From: an uncultured Rhizobium sp.
GTDB taxonomy: Bacteria; Pseudomonadota; Alphaproteobacteria; Rhizobiales; Rhizobiaceae
Direction: 5' to 3'
DNA: 64,000 nucleotides
Assembly (NCBI GenBank): GCA_945952045.1
Contig: CAMFHE010000022.1
Location: 30,708-94,707, forward strand
Both the position numbers and the translations under genes were made by a program. Of the stretch, positions 45,238 through 56,261 are shown in pieces; within the stretch, counting starts at the first letter, position 1, and every line of letters starts with the position of its first letter. Below the pieces are notes generated by a model. It searched no databases, had not been told where the DNA came from, and was given only the letters and a program-made list of their open reading frames with translations.

Positions 45238-46125
45238 ATGTGCGAGCGGCGTGATGCCGAGGCCGGGCGAATCCGACGCAGTGACGCGGCCGTTGACGAC
45301 ACGAAGTTCGCTGTCCGCCGCCTTGACGGTCACGAGATCGCGGACCTCAAGGATACAGCGCAGGTATTTCTCCGGCACGGTCTGGACGAGATGCACGACC
45401 CCGGCAAAGGAAATATCCGTGCCGACCGTATCCTGAACGCTGATCGTCATTCCCGCAGCGATACAGAAATCGCGGGCGCGACGGCCCTTCGTCAGGCCAC
45501 CATTCTTGGAGACCTTCAGGCCGATCCCTTCGACGGCACCGTCGGCGATCATCTGGATGATTGCGGCATCGTTGATCGCGAGTTCGTCGAAGATGATCGG
45601 CACATCGGTCCTGCGGCGTAGGGAAACGCATTCCCGCCAGGTGGCGCATGGCGCTTCGAGCACGAAATCGAGGCCATTAGGAAGCAGCCGCAACATCCTC
45701 AACGCCGTCTCCACCGTCATGCCGCCATTGGCATCGACCAGGAAGAATTCGCCGGGCCTTTTGTCGGCCAGCGATGCCGCGATGCGCGCAGCATCGTCTG
45801 CCGGGTCACCGCCGATCTTCACCGAATGCCCGAGATAACCCATAGCGCGGTGTTCGGCGACGCGTTTGCGCATATCGTCCGGATCGCCCATGTAGATCGA
45901 TGAAATGATCGGCAAGGCGCGATTCGTCCGTCCGCCCAAGAGATCGCAGACCGGCATTCCGACCGATTTCCCGAATATATCCCAGCAGGTGATATCGAGC
46001 GGCGTCTTGGCATGCTCGTGCCCGACAAGTGCTGCATCCATCGCTTGTTGACGCGATCGACATGGCGCGGATCGAGACCGAGAAGGCTCGGCGCAATCTC
46101 CGTAATTCCGGCGCAAACGCCCCTT
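45190..46125 (-). pseudogene. mandelate racemase/muconate-lactonizing family relic
   Basis: The body (AMDAALVGHEHAKTPLDITC, FFLVDANGGMTVETALRMLR, VPIIFDELAINDAAIIQMIA, LKVSKNGGLTKGRRARDFC) is an enolase-superfamily dehydratase/racemase with its metal-ligand Asp and Glu residues. The upstream part (AGITEIAPSLLGLDPRHVDR) is in a different frame: one base is lost near 46047. The N-terminal capping domain is missing beyond about 46125. The C-terminus after GLGITP is foreign and runs into the BA14K gene. Truncation at both ends plus the frameshift make it non-functional. Confidence 0.8.
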
Positions 46126-46180
46126 CGCCCGGCGTCTTTCCTGGTTTCGCTATAAAGAGTGGCACGTCTGATGGTCGATA

Positions 46181-47953
46181 TTAAAGCATCAGACTGCCAT
46201 CACTGATATGAATATGACTCAGGATGCCGAAGGTTTTGACGATTGCGACGTGATCTGAGTCAACAAGTCCGTCTGCTGTGTTGATAATGTATGTGTTTCC
46301 GTTTAGCGTCGAGTAGTAGGCGGTCCGGCCGACCGCAAGTCCGCGAATTCGCTCAAGCATATTGTCGAGGAATTCCCCCTCAGTCATTGCCGAGCTGCCG
46401 GCTGGAGGCGTGAGCGATAAGGTATCGATGAGGCCTCCAGGCGTCGCGGCGAAGCGGACAACTGTACCGGCGTCCGCTGAGTCGGTATGTCCAATAATGA
46501 CCAGATTGGGGGCCGTGCCGGTACTGCTTCCGAGCGCGGCGTTGGGGCCCACGGTGAAACTCGCTCCGGCATGCTGCACCACGTCAACAAAGTTCGTGTT
46601 GGTTCCAAGAACAACTGACGCATCCGAGTCGACCCGGACATAGTTCGCGTGCGCCGTATGCGTATTGCCCGAGAGATCGACTTCTGTCACGCTGCCGCCG
46701 ACGTTTAAGGTGATGCCGCCACCTCCTCCCAGATAAATATCCCCGCTAACCGTGAGGCTGGTAAGGCTGCTACTATTGATTGCTCCCATAATGTGTGAGC
46801 CCGACGAGGTTCCAGTCTCGGCGATCGTCAGGCTTTGCAGCCTGTTATCGGCATCAGTGATGTCGCTATGATTGATCAGGAGCGCGCTGGCATTAATGGT
46901 AAGCGCTTGACCGACCGGAAGGTCGCGCAGGGTGATGGCATTGCCCTGTCCACCGAGATTCAGAGTGGTCAGGTGACTGTCTCGAATATCGAGGGTGGAA
47001 AACCCACCATCAATTCCTATGAATTGACTAGCGGTGACGAGCGTCAAATCAATGCTCGATGTGGACACAAGGTTGTCGATACCTTCTCCGCTCGCGTTGA
47101 GGGCAAAGCTGGTAAGCCCCCCTACTCTTGACAGGTCGAACACGTTGAAGATGTCGCCGGCATTTCCAGCCGTCGTCAACGTCAAGGCGGAAATGCCGGA
47201 TAGGTTGACGCCATCTGGCATCTTGCTGAAGCTGCCGAGGCTGTTAGAGATTTCAAGTGTATTTCCATTGCCGTGCAGACTGTCATTCTCGGTCAGGGTC
47301 GCACCGGCACCAAGCGTGGCCTTGTAGACGTGTGAACCGTCGGTCGTCGAAAGAGTGTCCGTACCAGTGGTAAAGCCAGCTACAGGCGGTGTTCCGCCAC
47401 TGGTCCCGCCTCCGCTGTTGTCACCGACGCTTGTGCCGCCACCTGTATTGCCCGTCAGTTCGTCAATGATGTGCTGGACGGCAGCCGTATCGATCGTGCT
47501 TGAGGCGCCGATGCCGGAGAGATACTTGGCAATCGCCACGGTCGCGGCAGTGCCATTGTAAGCGGCGATCTCTGCAGGTGTGTCGAGATTTTGGGTAAAG
47601 AAACTGGCGACCGTGATCTTATTGGTGACCGTTGCCTTGTCCGTGCCCGCTGCGCCATCGAGTATGGCGATGGCAATATTGTTTATCGTCAGTGCGCCAG
47701 TCGCCATCTTTTCAGCCCAGAAAGAAACGCCTGCCGCTTCAGCATCACGGCCGAAAAGCGATTGGTATATCGAATTGATAATCTGATGTGTCGATAGGGC
47801 TGTAAAACGATCTATATATTCTTTTTGGCCCGCTAGATTGCCAATGCCGGAAAGATCGGCCCCGCCCTTTGTGACACCATTGAAGTAGTCAAGACCAACC
47901 GGGTCCGCAGGGCGACCGAAAAGCGCTATGTAAATGCCTTGAATAGATGCCAC
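46181..47953 (-). CDS. DUF4214 surface-type protein
   Basis: From the GTG at 47953 (GGAG eight bases upstream) the protein has about 590 residues. It opens with a DUF4214 unit (ASIQGIYIALFGRPADPVGL, IINSIYQSLFGRDAEAAGVS), passes a Gly/Ser-rich linker and continues as a long Thr/Ser/Gly/Asn-rich repetitive beta region. There is no Sec signal peptide, which fits C-terminal type I secretion. Alphaproteobacterial S-layer and RTX-like proteins share this layout. No type I secretion genes are in the window. An in-frame longer start at 48094 is possible but less likely. Confidence 0.8.
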   Translation of the reverse strand: MASIQGIYIALFGRPADPVGLDYFNGVTKGGADLSGIGNLAGQKEYIDRFTALSTHQIINSIYQSLFGRDAEAAGVSFWAEKMATGALTINNIAIAILDGAAGTDKATVTNKITVASFFTQNLDTPAEIAAYNGTAATVAIAKYLSGIGASSTIDTAAVQHIIDELTGNTGGGTSVGDNSGGGTSGGTPPVAGFTTGTDTLSTTDGSHVYKATLGAGATLTENDSLHGNGNTLEISNSLGSFSKMPDGVNLSGISALTLTTAGNAGDIFNVFDLSRVGGLTSFALNASGEGIDNLVSTSSIDLTLVTASQFIGIDGGFSTLDIRDSHLTTLNLGGQGNAITLRDLPVGQALTINASALLINHSDITDADNRLQSLTIAETGTSSGSHIMGAINSSSLTSLTVSGDIYLGGGGGITLNVGGSVTEVDLSGNTHTAHANYVRVDSDASVVLGTNTNFVDVVQHAGASFTVGPNAALGSSTGTAPNLVIIGHTDSADAGTVVRFAATPGGLIDTLSLTPPAGSSAMTEGEFLDNMLERIRGLAVGRTAYYSTLNGNTYIINTADGLVDSDHVAIVKTFGILSHIHISDGSLML

Positions 47954-48231
47954 TGCTTTTTCTCCGCCCCAATGCATCTGAGTGCCGCAACTGTCTGCAG
48001 CACGGATCGAAAGTGACCCTCGTGCATCGGAAGGAAAAGGCATAGGAGCCGGCGCATAGCCAGACCCGCAAGCAATTTTGATACGCCACACCAAATCTTT
48101 GAGACGTTAGGCCAATTCTTGAAATCTATCGTTCAAGCCGGGCAGCAATGCTTGGATTGCCCTATCTAGCTTACTCCGCTCAAATGCTGTATTCGCCATC
48201 TTCTCATCACTCTGTTTCGAATGCATTTTGA

Positions 48232-49239
48232 ATGCCTACAAGGCCCTTGCCCCGTGCCAGTTTCGACACATCTCAGGTAGCCGCCGAAAACCGCTTCGAC
48301 GCATGGCGCGACATTATCGGCAGAACCCATGATATTGTTGGCGTGAATGACGGCTTCCGCGCTCGCGTCAACTCCACATCATTTGGAGAGATGATTGTCA
48401 GTGACATGTCATCGGCACCGCAGTCGGTCTCGCGTTCGCAGCAGAGGGTCAGGCGGGACGGACTCGACCATATCGTCCTTCATCTGACTTCGGCCGACTT
48501 CGACGTCGAATCTGGCGACGCGCGCTTTCATGTGCCGGCACACAGCATCACAGTGAATACCCTCTCCCGACCGTTCTGGCGTAGTGCGGCCGTCGAGAAC
48601 GGTTCAATTGTCGTCAGCTTATCCCGCGATCTTATTTCATCAGTTCTTCCCGACCCAGAGCTTTTCCATGGCCAGCAGCTTCGCGAGGGCTTCGGCCAAC
48701 TGTTAAGTGCTCACATGCAGACGCTAGCCAAACACGCCGAACTCGTCGATTCAACCGAGGCTAATGGCTTGGCGCTTGCAACCGCGCAATTGCTCGCGGC
48801 CGGACTTGAGCCAACGCGCCGGCGTCTCGGCGACGCTCGTAACGTTCTTGAATCCGCCACTATGATACGCTGCAAACGCTATATCGACCTTCATCTCAGC
48901 TCTCCAGAACTGGATGCTGAGACGATATGCAGACACATCGGCTTATCGCGCGCAACGCTGTTTCGCCTCTTCCAACCCAGCGGAGGTATCCGCTCCTATA
49001 TTCGTGAGCGCCGTCTAAGTGCGGCACGACATGCGCTCGTCGCGTCAGCAAGACCACGCATCTCAGAGATTGCTGCTAGCTTTGGCTTCCAAGATGGCGC
49101 CGCGTTCAGCCGCGCTTTTCGCACCGCCTATGGAATAAGCCCCAAAGATGCGAGAGAACGAGGTATTGACGCAGCGCGTGTGTCTAACACTTTCAATGCT
49201 TGGATCACCGGGATCAAAGGACAAGCGCGATTGTTTTAA
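48232..49239 (+). CDS. AraC-family transcriptional regulator
   Basis: The 335-residue product has an N-terminal AraC_binding_2-type region (ENRFDAWRDIIGRTHDIVGV) and a C-terminal double HTH (DAETICRHIGLSRATLFRLF and PRISEIAASFGFQDGAAFSR, ending FRTAYGISPKDAR). Such regulators control catabolic or stress genes. It is divergent from the DUF4214 gene across about 280 bases and convergent with the cyclase. The target is unknown. Confidence 0.9.
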   Translation: MPTRPLPRASFDTSQVAAENRFDAWRDIIGRTHDIVGVNDGFRARVNSTSFGEMIVSDMSSAPQSVSRSQQRVRRDGLDHIVLHLTSADFDVESGDARFHVPAHSITVNTLSRPFWRSAAVENGSIVVSLSRDLISSVLPDPELFHGQQLREGFGQLLSAHMQTLAKHAELVDSTEANGLALATAQLLAAGLEPTRRRLGDARNVLESATMIRCKRYIDLHLSSPELDAETICRHIGLSRATLFRLFQPSGGIRSYIRERRLSAARHALVASARPRISEIAASFGFQDGAAFSRAFRTAYGISPKDARERGIDAARVSNTFNAWITGIKGQARLF

Positions 49240-49264
49240 TCGTCGGTGATTGTTCCTTTCGTCA

Positions 49265-50872
49265 TTAACCGAATGCTCGGATTGGTCCAACGTCCAACGG
49301 AGCGCTCGCGACAATCGAACCACGACCTCTCGCCTTCGCCAAATAAAGTGCCTCATCCGCCCGACGGAGAACAGCATCGCACGGCTCGTCACAGCCTGCC
49401 ACGACTTCCTGAAGCCCGAACGAGGCCCCAACGGCGACCACCGTGTGACCGAAAATGTATGGCCGCGATATCGTCACGGATAGCTGTCTGCACCGGCGTT
49501 CTGCGTCACCAAGCAAGGTATCCGGCATCAGGATCGTGAACTCATCTCCTCCCAAACGAAAGATCACGTCATTCTTCCCGCATTCTGCCTTGAGGCGTCC
49601 AGCTACTTGTTTGAGGAGTTCGTCTCCCGCCGCGTGACCGTGCGTGTCATTGACCATCTTGAAGCCGTCCAGGTCGATGCAAACAATAGTAAGCGCCCCG
49701 CTAGCCACCAGCCTCTCGAACTCGGAGGCAAGAAGAGATCGATTTGCAAGACCTGTGAGAAAATCGTGCGTTGCTGCGTGACGCATACGCTGCTCTGCCT
49801 CCACCAACGATGCTACTGTTCGGCGCGAGCTCCGCACAGCAAACACGCCTCCGGCAATGAGAACGACTGTGACCGTTGCGGCGAGAGGAAGCGACTGGTG
49901 CAGGAGGTCTTGTGCAGGCGTTGGGGAACGCCACGACAAAACTTCAGTTTTCCCATTCGGCCCGACCGCGATTTCTGCGCGCGCCCGATCGGAGCTGATC
50001 GCATCGAGAGGCCCAACCATTGCCTCATCCAGCAGGAAGCGACTTCCAAAAAACTCTTGCAGGCTGCCGGCAATCGGAACGGCGGAAATGAGGATCGGCG
50101 CACGGTCCCCGCGCGGCATTGCCGTTTTAAAATCCGGCTGGAACAGGCTTGCGGTCAGGAGCACGGCATCATTGCCGAGCACTTCAATTTTGCTCAAAGC
50201 AATGCGATCCGGAATACCAGCTGCTCTTTCGCCACGCTCAACTTCGCGCACGCGATCAACGAGGGAACGAGCGTCATTGACAATGGTTGGGGCGCCCCGT
50301 TGAAAGAACTCCCGCGTTTGAACCTCAGGCGCGGTCTTCTGATAGATTAGATCGTCCTTGCTATTGAGGATGGCAACGAAACGTGTCCGGGACGTTCCAA
50401 TAAGAGAGCTGCCGATGTTTCGATCGGTCCACACCGGGTCAAAGGCATTGTCGATCTTAGCGATCGACTCGTCCCAAATCGTCCATGCGGTCAGTGCAAA
50501 CTCTATATCCGTGATCCATATCGAGATGTTGCGCTTGACCAGCGTTTCCTGGCGATCACGCATTTCGCTGTCCAGGCGCGCAGCGCCGTAATACGGGATC
50601 GTGGCCAGTCCTGCGATCAATGCCGCAATGAGCATGATCGCCGGTGCAACCAACTTGAGATGGGTGAAGCGCGTAGGCAAATCGATCGTCCCGGTGGCTT
50701 GTTCCCGACAAAATAACTCCCCACGCACTGTAGCTGGGTTATTGCCGGATAATTTTCGGCCGGTGAAGTTAACGGTTTCCGTGACGTCTGTCCCTACGCC
50801 GCCTCGAATGCATCGGTCGTCGTGGGGCTTCATTGACAACGGAGAGGGTCTCAAACCTGAGGTGAACTCCAA
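49265..50872 (-). CDS. CHASE4-GGDEF diguanylate cyclase
   Basis: The 535-residue product has a membrane helix (LVAPAIMLIAALIAGLATIPY), a periplasmic CHASE4 domain (RNISIWITDIEFALTAWTIW, DPVWTDRNIGSSLIGTSRTR) and a second helix (LPLAATVTVVLIAGGVFAV). The GGDEF domain has the active loop RLGGDEFTIL, preceded by CIDLDGFKMVNDTHGHAAGD. It would make cyclic di-GMP in response to an external signal. The start is uncertain: a TTG at 50872 has GAGG upstream, and an ATG at 50833 lacks one. Confidence 0.88.
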   Translation of the reverse strand: MEFTSGLRPSPLSMKPHDDRCIRGGVGTDVTETVNFTGRKLSGNNPATVRGELFCREQATGTIDLPTRFTHLKLVAPAIMLIAALIAGLATIPYYGAARLDSEMRDRQETLVKRNISIWITDIEFALTAWTIWDESIAKIDNAFDPVWTDRNIGSSLIGTSRTRFVAILNSKDDLIYQKTAPEVQTREFFQRGAPTIVNDARSLVDRVREVERGERAAGIPDRIALSKIEVLGNDAVLLTASLFQPDFKTAMPRGDRAPILISAVPIAGSLQEFFGSRFLLDEAMVGPLDAISSDRARAEIAVGPNGKTEVLSWRSPTPAQDLLHQSLPLAATVTVVLIAGGVFAVRSSRRTVASLVEAEQRMRHAATHDFLTGLANRSLLASEFERLVASGALTIVCIDLDGFKMVNDTHGHAAGDELLKQVAGRLKAECGKNDVIFRLGGDEFTILMPDTLLGDAERRCRQLSVTISRPYIFGHTVVAVGASFGLQEVVAGCDEPCDAVLRRADEALYLAKARGRGSIVASAPLDVGPIRAFG

Positions 50873-50973
50873 TCATGCTCACCTCAACAGGGTTGCATGT
50901 CAGTATAGCGATACATGGACTCCCCGCGCGACAATGAAGCCGATGAAATTGCGAAGACAGCATGGCTAGCGTT

Positions 50974-51113
50974 ATGGTTAAATGTTTAACTAGGACAAAG
51001 GCTTCGGCTTCGTCACCCCCGATAATTGCGTACAGGATGTGTTCGTTCACATCTCGGCGATCCGGAGTGGCGCACTGCGAGACGGTATAAAAGTTAGCTA
51101 TGAATTGGGTTAG
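50974..51113 (+). pseudogene. cold-shock protein (CspA family) relic
   Basis: The stretch DKGFGFVTPDNCVQDVFVHI followed by SAIRSGALRDGIKVSYELG is the CspA core with RNP1 (KGFGF) and RNP2 (VFVHI). The N-terminus MVK is in a different frame because one base is missing where W and FN should follow, and the next codon is TAG. A second stop ends it early after YELG. It is a dead gene. Confidence 0.75.
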
Positions 51114-51242
51114 GCCGCAAGACCGGTAATCCAAGGCTGAGAACATTCATACACTCTGATGGCTCGCCATGGCAGCCAACAATGCAAACCCTGCGGTAGT
51201 ATCCCTCCACGGGTTTGCATTTGGCTCGCGACGTGAAGCAGT

Positions 51243-51419
51243 TTAGCTTTCGTCGATTTCCCAAACATGGGCGATTACCTCGGTGCGCTTCGCCCGGTTT
51301 TTGGCTGTCGTTGGCGGCAATCCGGCAATCTCAGGCACATCTTGTCGGATGATCTCCAGGATTGTTCGCGCCTCTTTTTCGTCAATCTGGGCAATGTCCT
51401 TTGCACGCCATTCTAACAT
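51243..51419 (-). CDS. small hypothetical protein downstream of dnaE2
   Basis: The product of about 58 residues reads MLEWRAKDIAQIDEKEARTI, then LEIIRQDVPEIAGLPPTTAK and NRAKRTEVIAHVWEIDES. It is soluble and helical. GTG at 51428 is an alternative start. It follows dnaE2 on the same strand by 68 bases and may be co-transcribed. No family was recognised. Confidence 0.4.
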   Translation of the reverse strand: MLEWRAKDIAQIDEKEARTILEIIRQDVPEIAGLPPTTAKNRAKRTEVIAHVWEIDES

Positions 51420-51486
51420 CCGCGGCACATAGCGACCGTTCCGTGACGGCTATCCAGTGCTCGTTCATCCATATGGGTGCAGAAGA

Positions 51487-54400
51487 TTAGTGGAAATTCC
51501 GGCTTTTGACTTTCAGTCGATCGATCAAGAGGTCTGGTACGTAGATATCGCGCGCACGCGTCGTTGCCTTTGAACGGTCGCGCGGATCCGGCGCTCCATT
51601 GCCGCGCGCGAATTCGTCGCCCCGGCCATGGGGCAGAGGAAACTTCTCGTCCTGTTCTCCCAGCCGGCCGAGGTCATTTGAAAGGTCGAACAGCCGCTGC
51701 GCGACAAGATGCACGACGTCCCCTTCCCGCTGGATTTTTCCGTTGATCGCCATCATCGAAGCGGAGAGAAGTACGCGGCGCTGGCGCTCGAACAGGGTTG
51801 GCCAGACCACCGCGTTGACGATGCCGGTCTCGTCCTCGAGCGTCAGAAACATGACACCCTTCGCCGAGCCCGGCCGCTGGCGCACCAGCACGAGACCGCC
51901 GGTCATCCGCCAGCGGCCATCGCGCTCGGCCATGGCCTCGGCGCATGTGACCATGCCCTTCTGGCGAAGGTCTTTGCGGAGGAAGGCGATCGGGTGCTGG
52001 CGGAGGGTGAGGCCGGTGTGGGCATAGTCCTCGACGACCTCGTGCCCTGCCCTCATTGAGGGCAACGCTACCGACGGCTCCTGCATTTCCGATATCTGGC
52101 GCGCTTCGCGCTCGGCGGCCGCGGCCCAGAGCTCAAGCGGCTCGTTTCGTAGACCCTTAATCGCCCACAGCGCGTCACGGCGCTGGAGCTGCAGTGACGG
52201 TAGGAACGCATCAGCTTCGGCCAATTTCACCAGCGCGGCCGTTGGCAAGCCGGAGCGCCGCCAAAGACCGTCGACCGAGGGGAAGGGTTCATCGGCGCGC
52301 GCCGCCACGATCCAAGCGGCGTCCGCAGTCGAGAGCCCTTTCACCATCCGCATGCCGAGCCGGACGGCGCAAAGACGGCTTCCTTCGATCGCCTCGAGCG
52401 TGCAGTCCCAGCGTGAGGCGTTGACGCAGACCGGCCTGATCTCGACACCATGCTGGGCGGCGTCCCTCACGATCTGCGCCGGCGCATAAAAGCCCATCGG
52501 CTGCGAGTTCAAGAGCGCGGCGCAAAAGGCGTCCGGATGATGGCATTTTACCCAGCTCGACGCATAAGCAATGAGGGCAAAACTGGCGGCGTGGCTTTCT
52601 GGAAAGCCATAGCTGCCGAACCCTTCCAACTGCGAAAACGTCTGCTCGGCAAACTCGGCCGTGTAGCCATTGTTGACCATCCCCGCCACAAGCTTGTCCT
52701 TGAACTTGCTGACCCCGCCGGAAAACTTGAAGGTCGCCATGGATTTCCGCAATTGGTCCGCCTCCCCGCCGGTAAACCCGGCGCAGACCATGGCGACTTT
52801 CATGGCCGATTCTTGAAACAACGGGACACCGAGGGTTTTCGACAGCACCGCCTCCAGTTCGGGTGTCGGATAAACAACCGGCTCCTTGCCCTCGCGCCGG
52901 CGGAGATAGGGATGCACCATGTCGCCCTGGATCGGCCCGGGTCTGACAATCGCCACCTGCACGACCAGGTCGTAAAATGTGCGGGGTTTCAGGCGCGGTA
53001 ACATGGACATCTGCGCCCGGCTTTCAATCTGGAAGGTGCCGAGTGTGTCTGCCTTGCGGATCATGGCGTAGGTGCGGGAATCTTCGGAAGGAATGGACGC
53101 GAGATCCCAAACCTCACCCTTGTGTTCCGCCATCAGCGCGAAAGCCTTGGCCATGCAGGTCAGCATGCCCAAGGCCAACACGTCCACCTTCATGAACTTG
53201 AGCGCCTCTATATCGTCCTTGTCCCATTCGATCACCTGCCGATCGTCCATGCGGGCAGGCTCGATCGGCACGAGATCGTCGAGCCTGTCGTGGGTCAGGA
53301 CAAAGCCACCGGGATGCTGACCGAGATGGCGCGGCGCACCCATCAGTTGCTGCGCCAATTCCAGCGTCAGCTTCAGCCTGTAATCAGCCGCGTTGAGATT
53401 GTTCTCCCGGATCTGGCGTTCGGAGACCCCTTCCGACCAGCCCCAGACGCCGGACGAGAGCTGGCCTATCATGTCTTCGGGCAGACCGAGGGCCTTGCCG
53501 ACGTCGCGTAAAGCGCCCTTGGCCCTATACCGCGTCACTGTGGAACAGAGCGCCGCCTTGCTACGGCCGTAGGTGTTGTAGATCCACTGGATGACCTCTT
53601 CCCTCCTCTCGTGTTCAAAATCGACGTCTATGTCCGGCGGCTCGTCCCGCTCCTGGCTGATGAAGCGTTCGAACAGCAGGTCGTTGGTGTCGGGGTCGAT
53701 GGACGTGACGCCGAGGCAGTAGCAGACGGCGGAGTTCGCGGCCGAGCCCCTGCCCTGGCAAAGAATTCCCTTCGCCCGGGCGAAACGGACGATCGAGAAC
53801 ACCGTCAGAAAATAGGGCGCATAGTTCATGGCCCGGATCAACTCCAGCTCGTCGCGCAGGGATTTCCGGACCTTGTCCGACACGCCCTCGGGGTAGCGAT
53901 TGGCGGCTCCCTCCCAGGTGAACTTGACCAGCGACTGCTGCGGATCGAGGCCGGGCACGATGGCCTCTTGCGGGTATTGATACTGCAGTTCCTTGAGGTC
54001 GAACTTGCAGCGATCGACAATCTCGCGGCTGCTCGCCAGTGCTTCCGGATATTCAGCAAACATCCGGTGCATTTCCTGCGGCGTTTTGAGAAAGCGGTCG
54101 GCGTGCCTCTCGCGGTCGAAACCGACATCATCGATGGTCGTGCGGGTGCGGATGCAAGTCACGACATCCTGCAGCTGCCGACGGCTCGGCTCATGAAACA
54201 GCACGTCGTTTGTGACGGCTGTGCGCACCCTGAAGCGTGCTGCCATGATTGCGATACCGTGGAGGCGCATGCGGTCGTTCGGCCGGCGGCGCAGGCAGAG
54301 GCTGACATAAGCCCGATCACCGAACAACTCGGCCACCTTGCGAAGGTGCATGGCGCAGATCTCGTCGGCTTCGTCGGGCACGAGCACGCCGATCATGCCC

Positions 54401-54750
54401 GCCGCGTGGTCAGCAACATCTGCGAAATCGATCAGGCACTTGCCCTTGCCGCCGCGGGCCTTGCCAAGCGACAGCAGCCGCGTCAGCCGCGAATAGGCCG
54501 GGCGGTCCATGGGATAGACGAGGATCGACATGCCGTCGGTAAGATCTAGACGACAGCCGACGACAAGCCGAATGCCGGTCACCTTGGCTGCCTCCCAGGC
54601 GCGCACGATCCCAGCGAGGCTGTTGCGATCGACGACGCCAAGCGCATCAATACCGAGTGCGGCCGCCGCGGCGAACAGTTCGTCGGCGCTGGACGCACCG
54701 CGGAGAAATGAAAAGTGTGTCGTGACCTGAAGCTCGGCATAGCGCGTCAT
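51487..54750 (-). CDS. dnaE2: error-prone DNA polymerase III alpha-like (DnaE2/ImuC)
   Basis: The 1087-residue product begins with a PHP domain ([20 protein letters not shown]). It has the C-family palm with [20 protein letters not shown] and the catalytic acidic motif [14 protein letters not shown] near residue 372, then fingers ([40 protein letters not shown]) and a C-terminal OB fold ([20 protein letters not shown]). It performs translesion synthesis and SOS mutagenesis with ImuA and ImuB. The ATG at 54750 overlaps the imuB stop by four bases; the 8 residues before it are not conserved. Confidence 0.95.
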   Translation of the reverse strand: MTRYAELQVTTHFSFLRGASSADELFAAAAALGIDALGVVDRNSLAGIVRAWEAAKVTGIRLVVGCRLDLTDGMSILVYPMDRPAYSRLTRLLSLGKARGGKGKCLIDFADVADHAAGMIGVLVPDEADEICAMHLRKVAELFGDRAYVSLCLRRRPNDRMRLHGIAIMAARFRVRTAVTNDVLFHEPSRRQLQDVVTCIRTRTTIDDVGFDRERHADRFLKTPQEMHRMFAEYPEALASSREIVDRCKFDLKELQYQYPQEAIVPGLDPQQSLVKFTWEGAANRYPEGVSDKVRKSLRDELELIRAMNYAPYFLTVFSIVRFARAKGILCQGRGSAANSAVCYCLGVTSIDPDTNDLLFERFISQERDEPPDIDVDFEHERREEVIQWIYNTYGRSKAALCSTVTRYRAKGALRDVGKALGLPEDMIGQLSSGVWGWSEGVSERQIRENNLNAADYRLKLTLELAQQLMGAPRHLGQHPGGFVLTHDRLDDLVPIEPARMDDRQVIEWDKDDIEALKFMKVDVLALGMLTCMAKAFALMAEHKGEVWDLASIPSEDSRTYAMIRKADTLGTFQIESRAQMSMLPRLKPRTFYDLVVQVAIVRPGPIQGDMVHPYLRRREGKEPVVYPTPELEAVLSKTLGVPLFQESAMKVAMVCAGFTGGEADQLRKSMATFKFSGGVSKFKDKLVAGMVNNGYTAEFAEQTFSQLEGFGSYGFPESHAASFALIAYASSWVKCHHPDAFCAALLNSQPMGFYAPAQIVRDAAQHGVEIRPVCVNASRWDCTLEAIEGSRLCAVRLGMRMVKGLSTADAAWIVAARADEPFPSVDGLWRRSGLPTAALVKLAEADAFLPSLQLQRRDALWAIKGLRNEPLELWAAAAEREARQISEMQEPSVALPSMRAGHEVVEDYAHTGLTLRQHPIAFLRKDLRQKGMVTCAEAMAERDGRWRMTGGLVLVRQRPGSAKGVMFLTLEDETGIVNAVVWPTLFERQRRVLLSASMMAINGKIQREGDVVHLVAQRLFDLSNDLGRLGEQDEKFPLPHGRGDEFARGNGAPDPRDRSKATTRARDIYVPDLLIDRLKVKSRNFH

Positions 54751-56261
54751 CCGAACACCCCATGCACGAACCACAGGTGCGAGCCGGTTTCCGGATCGAT
54801 GCCGTCACCTGCACGATAGACCCAGTAACGCTCGCCCAGTTCATCCTCGACCACGAAATAATCCCTGACTGCCTGGAACTCGCGCGGCCGGCGCCACCAC
54901 TCCCCGAAAATCCGTTCAGGGCCGTCGGCGCGCACAACATTCCGGCGCTTGCCGCGCCAGGTAAACACCGCCGGCGGCTGGTCCGGCAGAAGCGCGATGA
55001 CCTCGATGCGCTCCGGGTTTGCCAAGAGCCGCGTCGGCCGCGGCCATTTTACCGCCCAGGCCTCGCCGATGTCAGGAGCGGTCGCGGCAATCCGGCGGAC
55101 TGAACGCTCCGGCACGTCGGAGGCGACGGGCGCGACGCGAAAGAGCCGGTGGCCACGGTTGCCGAGGATGTCGATCAGCGGGCTGATGTCGGCGATCTCC
55201 TCCTCAATCAATGATGAGGCAACCTGTCGCTCCTCCAGCGGCTCCGCGAAGACCGCGACCAGCACCAGCTTCTCGATGCCGAAACCGGGATCGATGGTCT
55301 CGATTCGGTCGCAGAGAAGCTTCGACAGCCGAGCCGGATCGCGGGCAGGTTTGGCAAGACCGGCCCGGAGATGCTGCCTGGTGTTGTCGATGCGATGGAT
55401 GACGAGGTCGCAGCGCCGCGCGCCGAGACCGTCTTCAGCGAGACGAGCCGAGAGTTGGCCGACCAGCCGGCGCACATATTTGGCGATGGTCTCGGGCGCG
55501 CCGATCGGCTCGGCAAAGTTCTTTGCGAACTCGACCAGCTCCGGCGTTCGGATCGGCTCGATCGGTTCGGCGATCCGGCCAAACATCTGATCCAGTCTGC
55601 GTCCAGGTTCCGGCCCGAACCGCAGCGTCAGCGGCGCACGCGGCATCGCCGAGAGCTGGCCGACTGTATCGATGCCGAGAACACGCAGGCCCTGGATCGT
55701 CTCCGCTGGTAGCCGCAGCGCGACAACCGGTAGGCCGATGACCGCCTTTGTCACATTGTCTACCGGCACCACCGTCGTCTCCGTCGCCAGCAGCCGGGCA
55801 AGCGCATGCGCGGCGCCCCAGGTATCGGCGACAGCGGCGCGCGCCGTCAGGCCGCGGCCGCGCAGCATATTAACGAGGCCCGACACGAGCAGCGCTTCGC
55901 CGCCGTGCAGGTGATCGGCACCTTCCGTATCGATGACGAGACCGTCGGCGCCATCGACAGCAACGACGGGGCTGTATTGCCGCAGCGTCCAGAGCGCCAG
56001 CCGCTCCAGCGCAGCCGCGTCATCGGCCGGGGCCGCATCGACCATGAGGAGATCGGCGACCATGACCTGCGCTTTGCTTGCGGCCATGCCGATGCGCAGG
56101 CCGAGCTTCAATGCAACGGGGTCGGCGGCGGAAATCCAGCGCTTCGATCCGCGGCGGACAATCACGACCAGCGGCTTGTCAGCCGGCAAGGCTTCGCCAG
56201 CGTGGCGTCTGATCCGCTCCGTCGAAAGCTGTGGGAAGTAGACAGATACGACCCTGGGCAT
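54747..56261 (-). CDS. imuB: ImuB, catalytically inactive Y-family polymerase-like
   Basis: From the ATG at 56261 (GGAG six bases upstream) the protein has 504 residues. It starts [20 protein letters not shown], where active Y-family enzymes have a catalytic Asp (DIDAFFASVE). The second carboxylate region reads [20 protein letters not shown]. The absence of the acidic pair is the mark of ImuB, which bridges DnaE2, ImuA and the beta clamp. The start lies inside the imuA 3' end (83-base overlap). Confidence 0.92.
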   Translation of the reverse strand: MPRVVSVYFPQLSTERIRRHAGEALPADKPLVVIVRRGSKRWISAADPVALKLGLRIGMAASKAQVMVADLLMVDAAPADDAAALERLALWTLRQYSPVVAVDGADGLVIDTEGADHLHGGEALLVSGLVNMLRGRGLTARAAVADTWGAAHALARLLATETTVVPVDNVTKAVIGLPVVALRLPAETIQGLRVLGIDTVGQLSAMPRAPLTLRFGPEPGRRLDQMFGRIAEPIEPIRTPELVEFAKNFAEPIGAPETIAKYVRRLVGQLSARLAEDGLGARRCDLVIHRIDNTRQHLRAGLAKPARDPARLSKLLCDRIETIDPGFGIEKLVLVAVFAEPLEERQVASSLIEEEIADISPLIDILGNRGHRLFRVAPVASDVPERSVRRIAATAPDIGEAWAVKWPRPTRLLANPERIEVIALLPDQPPAVFTWRGKRRNVVRADGPERIFGEWWRRPREFQAVRDYFVVEDELGERYWVYRAGDGIDPETGSHLWFVHGVFG

